Of a stretch of DNA of 64,000 nt, positions 54,941 through 63,514 are shown piece by piece. Each line of letters opens with the position of its first letter. Within the stretch, counting starts at the first letter, position 1. Source of the stretch: Bacteroidota bacterium (GTDB lineage Bacteria > Bacteroidota > JABWAT01); contig JABWAT010000016.1 of NCBI GenBank assembly GCA_013360915.1, positions 1 through 64,000 on the forward strand. Reading direction: 5' to 3'. Position numbers and translations under genes: made by a program. A model generated the notes under the pieces. It saw only the letters and a program-made list of their open reading frames with translations. It did no database searches and was not told the origin of the DNA.

Positions 54941-56476
54941 ATGAAGATTAGCGAAATCATACAACGCCCGGAAGGTCGCAGATTGGAGTTTAAGCAGGAA
55001 CTACCTGCAGTATCCGATCTCGCCAAAACCATCGTGGCGTTTGCCAACGATGCCGGCGGAGATTTGTTTATCGGCGTTCGAAACAATCCGCGGGAATTGG
55101 TGGGCATTCCGGAATCAGAGTTGTTTAAGATAGAAGAACAGATTGCCTCTGTCATTCACGATCACTGCAGTCCGGTTATTGTTCCTGAAATCAGTTTTCA
55201 CTCAGAGAATGGCTTTCATTTTATTCGCATCCAGATTCACCGGGGTAGTGACTTTCCGTACCATCTTAAGTCAAAGGGATTAAAAGAAGGCACTTTTATC
55301 CGCATTGGTTCAACCAACAGGCTTGCAGATGAATCGATTATCGCCGAACTGCAGCGGAGAAAACGAAATGTTTCTTTTGACAGCGAACCTGTTTATGGTA
55401 AAAATCCGGCAGATTTTGATATTGAGTCCTTCCGGCAACAGTTTAAATCATTAACCGGTGAAGTGCTAGATGATGCTGCCCTGAATAAGTTAGCTTTGGT
55501 AAAAGAACATCAGGGACATTTGCTGCCGGCCAATGCCATGGCACTTTTTTCAGGTTACGAAAGCCGGAAAGACTTATTTCCTTACTCCAAAATTGAATGT
55601 GCCCGTTTCAAAGGCACCAGTACCGATACCAAGATTGACGATAAAACGATCACAGAGCAAATAGGCGAACAACCCGCTGAAGCACTGAAATTTATTCAAC
55701 GGCATGTCGATCAGGCGTCGGTAATTGAAGGTGTATATACCAAAGTTCGCTGGGAATATCCCATGGATGCCATCCGGGAGGCACTTCGGAATGCGGTTGT
55801 TCACCGTGATTACAGTCTGACCGGCAAAGATATAAAAGTCGCTATTTACGATGATATGGTCGAGATAACCAGCCCGGGCACCTTGCCACCTTCCATTGAT
55901 TTTCAGGAAATGGAGGCCCGCCAAAGCGATATCCGCAATAAGGTTATTGCTCCCATATTTAAACGCCTTGGTATTATTGATCAATGGGGTAATGGCTTAA
56001 AAATTATTTCCAATGAGCTTAAAGCCTATCCTGAAATTGAATTTAAATGGTTTGAAAGAGGGCTGCAGTTTCAGGTTCAGTTCATCAAAAAGAACGTCCA
56101 GCCAGTTGTGTCCGAAGTGATTGATCGTGATGCGGTTGGAAAGGAACTTGGGACTAAGTTGGGACTAAGTTGGGACCAGGTTGGGACCAAGCTGGGACCA
56201 GGTTGGGATCAAGCCGGTACTAAGTCTGCACCAGGTTGGCGCCAGGTTGAAAGATTATTGGCTTTTGCAGAAACAGCAAGATCGATGAAAGAACTCATGG
56301 AATTATTGGAATGGAAAAACAGGACGAAGTTCAGGGCAAAATACATTAACCCCTTGCTGGAATCAGATCTTTTGGAAATGACAATTCCTGATAAAACCCA
56401 AAGTTCAAAACAGCAATATTATTTGACAGCGAAGGGGAAATCGCTTCTTGAATTTCTGAAATCTCTTAATTTGTAA
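54941..56476 (+). CDS. AlbA_2/HATPase (RecG-C-like) protein inserted in the BREX operon
   Basis: A 511-residue protein of the COG2865 type. The N-terminal AlbA_2 (Schlafen-like) domain has RRLEFKQELP and IVAFANDAGGDLFIGV (about 15-52). A HATPase_c_4/RecG-C domain follows at about 270-375 (IREALRNAVVHRDYS, GTLPPSIDF, IDQWGNGLKII). At 56148-56246 nine 11-bp units code for three 11-residue repeats of LGTKLGxxWDQ type, followed by a winged-helix-like C-terminus (ELLEWKNRTKFRAKYINPLLES). It may bind nucleic acid and regulate or extend the defence. It is not one of the six core type 1 genes. Confidence 0.88.
   Translation: MKISEIIQRPEGRRLEFKQELPAVSDLAKTIVAFANDAGGDLFIGVRNNPRELVGIPESELFKIEEQIASVIHDHCSPVIVPEISFHSENGFHFIRIQIHRGSDFPYHLKSKGLKEGTFIRIGSTNRLADESIIAELQRRKRNVSFDSEPVYGKNPADFDIESFRQQFKSLTGEVLDDAALNKLALVKEHQGHLLPANAMALFSGYESRKDLFPYSKIECARFKGTSTDTKIDDKTITEQIGEQPAEALKFIQRHVDQASVIEGVYTKVRWEYPMDAIREALRNAVVHRDYSLTGKDIKVAIYDDMVEITSPGTLPPSIDFQEMEARQSDIRNKVIAPIFKRLGIIDQWGNGLKIISNELKAYPEIEFKWFERGLQFQVQFIKKNVQPVVSEVIDRDAVGKELGTKLGLSWDQVGTKLGPGWDQAGTKSAPGWRQVERLLAFAETARSMKELMELLEWKNRTKFRAKYINPLLESDLLEMTIPDKTQSSKQQYYLTAKGKSLLEFLKSLNL
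56148..56246 (+). repeat. Nine tandem 11-bp units in the AlbA_2 gene
   Basis: Consecutive units TTGGGACTAAG, TTGGGACTAAG, TTGGGACCAGG, TTGGGACCAAG, CTGGGACCAGG, TTGGGATCAAG and three more diverged copies. Because 11 is not a multiple of three, gain or loss of one unit shifts the reading frame. The first units are the most alike. Confidence 0.92.
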
Positions 56477-56537
56477 TTCGTTTCGCAGAACTATCGTTTC
56501 GTAATCCGTAATTGATAATTCGTAATTCCTAATTGAA
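56467..56537. repeat. TAATTCG-type heptad repeat before pglZ
   Basis: About ten 7-bp units related to TAATTCG, with TAATCCG, TAATTGA, TAATTCG and TAATTCC as the best ones. It fills the gap between the AlbA_2 and pglZ genes and includes the stop codon of the former. Confidence 0.7.
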
Positions 56538-56540
56538 CCT

Positions 56541-58778
56541 ATGACAGAACAATGGCTTAAACAGGATATTCTCCGGCTGATCCGGCACCGAAACCGGTTA
56601 GTCATTCTGGATCCGGCAGGCAAGTGCAGTTTTATTCTTCCGGTTCTGGAAAGTCTTCAGATCGTGGTTCTTTCTACCGACGCCACCCTTACACAACCAT
56701 GGCAGCAGGAAAGGGAAGAACTTTTTCTTCGTCACGATGCAGAAACACGGCATCAGAATACCCCGCTGGCATTTTATGTAACCCGTCCGCAGGAAAAACT
56801 CAGTTTTCTCTTCGACTATTGTTTCACCCATGGCTGTCTTGACCTGAGCCATCCGCAGGACTGGCTGAAAAAGAAACTCTTTGCCGGAACCGGGCTTCAG
56901 GTGCAGTTAGATAACCCGATGCTGCTGACTGTGGCAAAACTGGGGATCGGCAAAGAACTGGTCTGGTGGAAAAAGATTGTGCAGAACCTGGAAGAAGTCA
57001 TCAATCTGGAAGAAGAATTACTGCCATTTCTCCACAATCCCGAAACCTATATGGAAACAAAGGATGCCGATGTCAGGCGGTTGTTCGAAGAAAAACTGCA
57101 CGGGTTAACCGGGTATCCGTATGTCAGCAAGCCCGCCAAAACACTGGCTGATGAGGTGGTAAAACGGTTGCTGGATGGGTTGGCAAATAATGATATTTCA
57201 GATTCCCTGTTGGCTTTATACCACAAATGGGCCGATAGCACAACTTACCGGCCCTCATTGGAACCATACATTCAACAGTACCAATTCAATCAGGATTGCA
57301 ATCCATGGATTGCTCACCCCGATCACTGTTTTCCGCAACTGGACCGGTTGGCACTTGTTAAAATTACGGAGAATATCCGCGACAAGTCGTTTGTAAATGA
57401 AAAGCTGCAGATTCTTCACCAGCGAATCAATCAGTCAAAAGCCAGACCATTTGTACCTGCATGGTGGAAGGACGTTCTGGTATTGTTTCAAACAGATGTG
57501 CAGCCCCTCAGTAACTGCAAAAACCTGCCGGCTGTGGTTGACTATTACACAACGACTTTTTCAAAAGTTGACCGGGCAATCCGGAATCTGTACGAGGTTT
57601 TCCTCAGCGACGAAACCATTATTCGTCCCATGCAGGAGTACTATGAAGGGTTAAACTCCATCTTACTACAGACCTGGTACGAGTTCGCCTCTGAATACCA
57701 ATCTGACCAGCAGGGATATTTGCCAGAACTTTTCTCGAAGGTCACCCAGAAAACGGCTGTAATTGTTGGGGATGGTGTACGGTATGAGATGGCCGAATTT
57801 GTTGCGGCCGACTTACAGAAACACTTCCGGGTTGACAGGCAGATCATGATGGCAGGGATGCCGTCAGAAACCGAACACAACATGAGTGCCTTATACGTTG
57901 GGGACAATCAGGTATTACCGATCCATCGGGATCGGGAAAAAGGTCTTACCGAACTAACCGGCAAACCAATTGTTTATTTGTCACTTGACAAGGTCAATTA
58001 TGGGCTTACTGCAGATTTTCTGGTTCTCAGCTATAAAGACATTGACAGTGTCGGAGAAAAATTACAACTGGGTGCAATCAAAGTATTCTCGGAATTTGAA
58101 ACCGTTCTGATCGAAAAAATTAAATTACTGCTGAATCTGGGTTACCAGGATGTTTATCTGGTCACTGATCATGGTTTTGTTCTAACCGGGCTGCTGGAGG
58201 AAGCTGATAAAATCGACCCACTTCCTGGCCCCGGTAAAGAAGTTCATGAGCGGTTTATCAGAACGGTAGACAAGCTACCGTCGGGTGACTGGCTGGCATT
58301 CGAGAGCAGATATGCAGAATTCAATTATGTTTATGCGGCCAGGAACCACCGTCCCTTCCGGTCAAAAGGTGCATACGGGTTTTCTCACGGCGGATTTACA
58401 CCACAGGAAATTATTATTCCAAAATTCAAATTCTCAAAAACAGTTCCTCCTTCATCCCAACTTGCTGTTAGAATCACCAACAAATCGGATCTGCAGCAAT
58501 CGACCGGTGAATTGTTCGAAATCCGGCTGGAAGCCACTGGTTCAGAATCAGATCTTTTCAGTTCGGTCAGAAAACTTCAGATAAAATTATTTGCAGGTTC
58601 CAAAGAAATTCAAAGCAGTGATATTATTTCCATTGAAGCAAAATCAAAGATAACCAAAGAGTTCTCATTCAGTGGCCATTCACTTGTACATGCCATATTG
58701 TTGGATGCAACCACTCAGGAGCAACTTGACACAGTAACAATAAAAAAATCCACCCTGCGCGATTTGGGTGGATTGTAA
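56541..58778 (+). CDS. pglZ: BREX-1 phosphatase-like protein PglZ (type A)
   Basis: A 745-residue protein. The PglZ domain of the alkaline phosphatase superfamily is visible: TAVIVGDGVRYEMAEFVA (about 406-423), GMPSETEHNMSALY with the metal-site region, and DVYLVTDHGFVLTGL (about 535-549), then YGFSHGGFTPQEIIIPKF near 610-630. PglZ is a signature BREX gene needed for methylation and exclusion; in known cases it is a metal-dependent nuclease or phosphodiesterase. The BrxL gene starts 16 bp after its stop. Confidence 0.95.
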   Translation: MTEQWLKQDILRLIRHRNRLVILDPAGKCSFILPVLESLQIVVLSTDATLTQPWQQEREELFLRHDAETRHQNTPLAFYVTRPQEKLSFLFDYCFTHGCLDLSHPQDWLKKKLFAGTGLQVQLDNPMLLTVAKLGIGKELVWWKKIVQNLEEVINLEEELLPFLHNPETYMETKDADVRRLFEEKLHGLTGYPYVSKPAKTLADEVVKRLLDGLANNDISDSLLALYHKWADSTTYRPSLEPYIQQYQFNQDCNPWIAHPDHCFPQLDRLALVKITENIRDKSFVNEKLQILHQRINQSKARPFVPAWWKDVLVLFQTDVQPLSNCKNLPAVVDYYTTTFSKVDRAIRNLYEVFLSDETIIRPMQEYYEGLNSILLQTWYEFASEYQSDQQGYLPELFSKVTQKTAVIVGDGVRYEMAEFVAADLQKHFRVDRQIMMAGMPSETEHNMSALYVGDNQVLPIHRDREKGLTELTGKPIVYLSLDKVNYGLTADFLVLSYKDIDSVGEKLQLGAIKVFSEFETVLIEKIKLLLNLGYQDVYLVTDHGFVLTGLLEEADKIDPLPGPGKEVHERFIRTVDKLPSGDWLAFESRYAEFNYVYAARNHRPFRSKGAYGFSHGGFTPQEIIIPKFKFSKTVPPSSQLAVRITNKSDLQQSTGELFEIRLEATGSESDLFSSVRKLQIKLFAGSKEIQSSDIISIEAKSKITKEFSFSGHSLVHAILLDATTQEQLDTVTIKKSTLRDLGGL

Positions 58779-58794
58779 ATTAAATGGAATCATT

Positions 58795-60843
58795 ATGATC
58801 ATTTTAGATGACTTAGATAAAAAAGCATTAGACCATTTCAGAGGTTTTGTAGTAAAGAAGGATCTGGTAGGCATTGTTAAAGGTGGTGCCAATGTTCCAG
58901 CCTTTGTACTTGAATACCTTCTGGCCAACACCTGCAGCACCGATAATGAAGAGAAACTGAAGGAGGGAATTGAGAATGTAAAGAAAATTCTACGTGATCA
59001 TTATATCAATCCGGAAGAAAGTACACTCATTCAGTCCAAACTCCGGCAAAAAGGCAGATACAAGATTATTGATAAAATTTCAGTTGAGCTCGATTCACAA
59101 AGAGACCGGTATTGGGCCAATATCAGCAACTCGAACATCAAAAAGGCAAATATTGGTGACGAGTTGGTCCGTAACCATGAAAAACTAATGCTTGGCGGGA
59201 TTTGGGCCATCATTGAAATGGAATACGATCCAATGATCACAATCGGTTCGACAGTTTATCCTTTCGTGGTCAGGGATATAAAACCGATTCAGTTATCAAG
59301 TTTCGATACGACACGCATTGCAGACAAGCGCAAAGAGTTCAGTAAAGCTGAATGGAAGACTTTATTGTTACGGAGTGCCGGCTATGAACCTTTCAGTGAA
59401 GGGTTGGATGAGCGTAAATTGAGTTTGCTGTTGTGCCGGTTAGTTCCACTGGTGGAAGCTAATTTTAATATGGTGGAACTCGGTCCAAGGGCTTCCGGGA
59501 AATCCTATATTTATTTGGAAACGACACCGTACGCATTGGTTGTATCTGGCGGGCAAGGGACGGTGGCCCAATTGTTTGTAAACAATACCACCGGCAGAAT
59601 CGGGGCCGTTGGTTTAATGGATGCCATTTGCTTTGACGAAAGTACCGATAAATTATTTCCAGACCGTGAAGCCATTACACTGATGAAAATGTACATGGAA
59701 TCCGGTTCCTTTTCGAGGGTAAAAGGAGGGGAAATGTCTGGCTCAGCATCGATTATTTTAAACGGAAATATTAATCAACCGGTCGAAACTGTTCTTCAAA
59801 CTTCTCATTTATTCAGTCCACTATCTGATGAAGTGAACTATGATACAGCATTTCTGGATCGTATAAATTTATTCCTTCCCGGATGGGAGATTACTAAGTT
59901 CAGTCCAAAAAATTTCACAAACCATTTTGGTTTCAGTACAGACTTCTTTTCAGAGGTTCTTAAGTCTCAACGGAAAATCACTTATTACGATTCTATTGAT
60001 AAATACTTCGCACTTGGTTCTCACCTGAAGCAACGTGATTCAAAGTCTGTCCGACGAATTGTTTCTGGATTTATCAAGTTGTTACACCCGGATGGACAAT
60101 ATTCCAAAGAGGACATAAGGGAATATTTGGTTATTGCATTGGAAATGAGAAGACGGGTTAAGGAACAATTAAAACGTATAGGTGGAATGGAGTTTTGGGA
60201 CACCAATTTTTCATACATTGATAAGGAAACACAGGAAGAAATTTTCATTGGGCTACCCGAGGAAAAAGGGTCCTCAATCATCGAGAATAATCCACTTCAA
60301 CCCGGTATTTGCTATACAGCAACCAGTGACGGCGAGAATATTTCGTTAATTAAAATTGAAGTTGTTGCCCTAAAAGGAAGTGGCAAACTGATTGTGACGG
60401 GCACTAACAATCGGGAAGTAAGAGAAGCGATAATTAATACCTACAATTATCTCAGAGCCAATGAAAAAAGTATTCTGAATGAGCAACATTCTCTGGATAG
60501 TTTTGACCTGAATATTCAAATCAGTAATCTGATGGGTGCACACATTTCCGGCGGAATCGGGTGTGCGGTTTATGTTGGTATAATTTCAGCCATCTACAAA
60601 AAAAATCTGAAGTCCGGTCTTGCTGTTCTGGGTAACATATCCATTGGTGGCGCCATTGAGCGATCTTTAAATTTAGCTGATAAGGTTAGTTTACTTTCTG
60701 AAAATGGTGCAAAAACGGTATTGGTCCCCATTGATAATCTATCCGAGATTACAACCCTACCATCTGGTGTTTTAGGAAAAACAGACACCCCGTTTTTTGT
60801 AAATAGTCAGATGTTGTTGCAAAAGGCGATATTGGGAGATTGA
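58795..60843 (+). CDS. brxL: BREX Lon-like AAA+ protein BrxL
   Basis: A 682-residue protein from the ATG at 58795; an earlier in-frame start at 58768 would overlap the pglZ end. The AAA+ Walker A is ELGPRASGKSYIYLE (about 230-244). GGEMSGSASIILNGN and LDRINLFLPGWE follow. The C-terminal Lon-like domain (about 575-680) keeps the fold pattern (GGIGCAVYVG, SIGGAIERSLN, GAKTVLVPIDN), but I do not see the Ser-Lys catalytic pair of Lon proteases. BrxL is the last core gene of type 1 BREX and blocks phage DNA replication rather than methylating. It ends the island's gene run. Confidence 0.94.
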   Translation: MIILDDLDKKALDHFRGFVVKKDLVGIVKGGANVPAFVLEYLLANTCSTDNEEKLKEGIENVKKILRDHYINPEESTLIQSKLRQKGRYKIIDKISVELDSQRDRYWANISNSNIKKANIGDELVRNHEKLMLGGIWAIIEMEYDPMITIGSTVYPFVVRDIKPIQLSSFDTTRIADKRKEFSKAEWKTLLLRSAGYEPFSEGLDERKLSLLLCRLVPLVEANFNMVELGPRASGKSYIYLETTPYALVVSGGQGTVAQLFVNNTTGRIGAVGLMDAICFDESTDKLFPDREAITLMKMYMESGSFSRVKGGEMSGSASIILNGNINQPVETVLQTSHLFSPLSDEVNYDTAFLDRINLFLPGWEITKFSPKNFTNHFGFSTDFFSEVLKSQRKITYYDSIDKYFALGSHLKQRDSKSVRRIVSGFIKLLHPDGQYSKEDIREYLVIALEMRRRVKEQLKRIGGMEFWDTNFSYIDKETQEEIFIGLPEEKGSSIIENNPLQPGICYTATSDGENISLIKIEVVALKGSGKLIVTGTNNREVREAIINTYNYLRANEKSILNEQHSLDSFDLNIQISNLMGAHISGGIGCAVYVGIISAIYKKNLKSGLAVLGNISIGGAIERSLNLADKVSLLSENGAKTVLVPIDNLSEITTLPSGVLGKTDTPFFVNSQMLLQKAILGD

Positions 60844-61150
60844 GTGATTGAGAGTTGAACATATTCTGAAAATTCTGATGATCAATTCAATTTACCGTTG
60901 TAATATTAAGTAGTATTAATGAGGTGCCCAGATAACATCCTTGTTGCCTCGAGTTGTCCAGGAGATTAACCAATGGATTCGGCTCTCGGGGACCGGTGGA
61001 TAAATGGTACAATTCTTTCAGGATCTCAACTCCGGTTAACGGGTGAGTGGCGAAGCAGGTTGCTTCAAACACTGCTGAAAAGGAAGAGTTATCTATCTGA
61101 TAAGTCGGTGGACATCCTTGTAAAATGGACTAAATAAACCCTCTCCCTTA

Positions 61151-61169
61151 CCCTCTCCGGCGGAGAGGG
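61151..61169. repeat. Short G/C hairpin
   Basis: CCCTCTCCG and CGGAGAGGG form a tight inverted repeat, preceded by CCCTCTCCCTTA and followed by an A-run, which would read as a T-run on the minus strand. It may be a terminator for minus-strand transcription or a scattered intergenic repeat. Confidence 0.5.
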
Positions 61170-61342
61170 AAAAATCGGGGAGGCGGTTGTTGAAAATGGC
61201 CGGCAAGCACCAACCAGGCCTTTTCAGCCAGAAAAAGTGTAACCCATGTCCTCGTACAGGTGTTGCCGATGTCCACGGTCCGGGCGATTTCTGGGTTGAT
61301 AGAAATTATCGCGCCCCACACCAACCCAATCACCAATGGTTC

Positions 61343-61433
61343 TTCTGTATTCTGTATTCTGTATTCTGTATTCTGTATTCTGTATTCTGTATTCTGTATT
61401 CTATATTCCGAATTCCGTATTCTGAATTCTGTT
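61343..61433 (+). repeat. TTCTGTA heptamer array
   Basis: Eight perfect TTCTGTA units (61343-61398) are followed by five diverged 7-bp units (TTCTATA, TTCCGAA, TTCCGTA, TTCTGAA, TTCTGTT). It lies 134 bp before the AraC-type regulator's start codon. Confidence 0.95.
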
Positions 61434-61566
61434 TTCCCTTCTGGCTCCCGGTCCCTGAGCAAAGTCGAAGGGCCTGACTCCTGTCTCCTGTATTTTTGGA
61501 TGACCTGTGAGGACGGTACCATTAAGTTCTGATCACAGGGGAAACACTCAAATAATCCGATCAGCT

Positions 61567-62478
61567 ATGAAGATTACTGTTCACCATTCCATCGCCGACC
61601 TGTACCACACCCTTGGTCTGCCGGTCAGCGGGGAAATTGATTTTACCATTCTGTCCATCCCGGCCATTCATCCGGTCATTCCCTTTCAATCCCCTCATTT
61701 GCGGGCCGACTATTTTTCATTCATTCTTACCAAAGACGGATCCGGGACCTACTTTCTCGATGATCATCAGTTTCCCTTTGGTCCGGAAAGCTTTTATTTC
61801 ACCAATCCGGGACATGTGAAGCGATACAATCTGGATGAATCGGAACAGGCCCTGATCATTGTACTCTCAGAATTTTTCCTCACGGAATATGTCCATCCGA
61901 ACATCTTTCATGAATTCCCGTTTCTGCTGGCCGAAATGGCTCCACCCGCCACGCTGAAAAAGCCTGATTTCGCCGAATTTGAACGGTTATACACACAGAT
62001 TGAAGCAGAAGCAGAAAAACCATCGGCTTATCAGCAGAACATTCTGGGCAGTCTCATTCTGGTTCTGCTGTATAAAATGAAAGCCCTGTTCTGGCAGAAC
62101 TACAACCCGATCGCCGAAGGAAACACCACCTCGCGGATTGTGCAGTCCTTCAAAAAAATTCTCGAATCCGAATTCAGAACCATTCTGCAGTCGGAAAGTC
62201 CGGCCGGTATCCTCCAGGTCCGTCAGATTGCCGATCAGCTGAATATTCACCCGAATTACCTGAACGCCGTGATCAAGAGTAAAACCGGACGTCCGGTTTC
62301 CGACTGGATTGCCAAACGCACGGTTTCCGTTGCGAAATCCCTGCTGCTCAACACCGCTCTGACGACGAAGGAAATTGCCTTCCGGCTGGGATTCAGCGAA
62401 CCCACCCATTTCAGCCGGTTTTTCAAGAATCAGACCCGGCTTTCTCCCGGCGAATACCGTTCCCAAACCAGGCGGTAA
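61567..62478 (+). CDS. AraC family transcriptional regulator
   Basis: A 303-residue regulator starting at the ATG at 61567 (an in-frame GTG-type start at 61507 lies within spacer sequence). The N-terminal half is a cupin-like sensor (YFSFILTKDGSGTYFLDDHQFPFGPESFYFTNPGH). The C-terminal AraC domain has two helix-turn-helix motifs: VRQIADQLNIHPNYLNAVIKSKTGRPVSDWI and TTKEIAFRLGFSEPTHFSRFFKNQTRLSPGEYR. It likely controls the two aldo/keto reductase genes downstream. Confidence 0.93.
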   Translation: MKITVHHSIADLYHTLGLPVSGEIDFTILSIPAIHPVIPFQSPHLRADYFSFILTKDGSGTYFLDDHQFPFGPESFYFTNPGHVKRYNLDESEQALIIVLSEFFLTEYVHPNIFHEFPFLLAEMAPPATLKKPDFAEFERLYTQIEAEAEKPSAYQQNILGSLILVLLYKMKALFWQNYNPIAEGNTTSRIVQSFKKILESEFRTILQSESPAGILQVRQIADQLNIHPNYLNAVIKSKTGRPVSDWIAKRTVSVAKSLLLNTALTTKEIAFRLGFSEPTHFSRFFKNQTRLSPGEYRSQTRR

Positions 62479-62587
62479 CCGACTCTTTGAAAGTGGTCCG
62501 TTTCTGTTTGATTCGGGTTCTGAGAGTTCCGGCTGAACCGGCAATCTTTGCAGTATCAAGTTAACTGCAAAAAAAAAGGAACAGATT

Positions 62588-63502
62588 ATGGAAACACTCT
62601 CACTAACCACCCGGCATTCATCAGGTATCCCCTTTGTCGGATTCGGGACCTATCAACTGTCATCCGACCAGGCGGAGGTTGGCGTACGGGAAGCACTTAA
62701 ATCCGGCTATCGTCATATCGATTCTGCGGAGGCCTATCAGAATGCAGACGGCACCGGAAAAGCCATTCGGGAATCGGGGCTAAACCGATCCGATTTGTTC
62801 ATCACCACCAAGCTGTTTCCCGGTTACAAGCCATGGGGAGCGCCCGAAAAATCTCACGCTCAAACCATTGAATCCTTAAAAAATCAGCTTGTTCAATTGC
62901 AACTGGACTATGTAGATTTATTCCTGATTCACTCCCCCATGGCAGAAACCCGTCTTGAACAATGGCAAGCCCTGATTGACCTGCAACGGATGGGTCTGAC
63001 CCGGCATATCGGGGTATCGAACTACGGGATTCCCCAGCTTAAGGAGATTACAGAAGCCGGGATGGCAAAACCTTTCGTGAATCAGGTGGAATTCCACCCG
63101 CTTTGTATGCGACCGGCGCTTACCCGTTACATGCAGGAGAAATCCATTGCCCCGATGGCGTACAGTTCTCTGGCTCCGCTGTCGACCTGGCGACCCGTGG
63201 ATGGACAGGGTGGCAACCTGCTTACCGACCGCAAAACGGATAGTCAGACCACTTGTCGGAAGTTGGCCTTGAAATACCAGGTTTCAGAGTCTCAGATTTT
63301 ATTGCGGTGGGGACTTCAGCACGGGTATTTGGTCATTCCGAGAAGCACACGACCCGAGCGGATCCGTCAGAATATTGACTTGTTCGGATTTTCTGTTTCA
63401 CCGGAAGACATGGCGCTGTTAGACGGATTGAACCAGGACCTGCCTTTTGCCTGGGCTGGCAGCGGACTCGATCCCATGGAAACCGCACCCATAGTATCAT
63501 AA
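62588..63502 (+). CDS. Aldo/keto reductase (2,5-diketogluconate reductase type)
   Basis: A 304-residue NADPH-dependent carbonyl reductase of the AKR3/5-like group. It shows VGFGTYQL, HIDSAEAYQNADGTGKAIRESG with catalytic Asp and Tyr, ITTKLF with catalytic Lys, DLFLIHSP with the His, and HIGVSNYG and NQVEFHPLC. The C-terminal IPRSTRPERIRQN binds the cofactor phosphate. It follows the AraC regulator with 109 bp between and precedes a second reductase by 12 bp. AAAAGGAACAGATT precedes the ATG. Confidence 0.93.
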   Translation: METLSLTTRHSSGIPFVGFGTYQLSSDQAEVGVREALKSGYRHIDSAEAYQNADGTGKAIRESGLNRSDLFITTKLFPGYKPWGAPEKSHAQTIESLKNQLVQLQLDYVDLFLIHSPMAETRLEQWQALIDLQRMGLTRHIGVSNYGIPQLKEITEAGMAKPFVNQVEFHPLCMRPALTRYMQEKSIAPMAYSSLAPLSTWRPVDGQGGNLLTDRKTDSQTTCRKLALKYQVSESQILLRWGLQHGYLVIPRSTRPERIRQNIDLFGFSVSPEDMALLDGLNQDLPFAWAGSGLDPMETAPIVS

Positions 63503-63514
63503 TCAGGAGTTCAG

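Larger units (their letters stand above)
60844..61566. other. Gene-free stretch right of the BREX island
   Basis: 723 bp with no recognised gene. A 54-codon open frame at 60973-61137 (MDSALGDRWINGT... ending VKWTK) could be a remnant but matches nothing I know. A CCCTCTCC/GGAGAGGG hairpin is at about 61151-61170, and the TTCTGTA heptamer array at 61343. The sequence looks like degraded or repeat-filled spacer at the right border of the island. Confidence 0.6.

Noticed and set aside
60973-61137. 54-codon open frame right of brxL
   Set aside because: No recognisable family, no convincing ribosome-binding site, and it lies in repeat-filled spacer; listed only in the region note.
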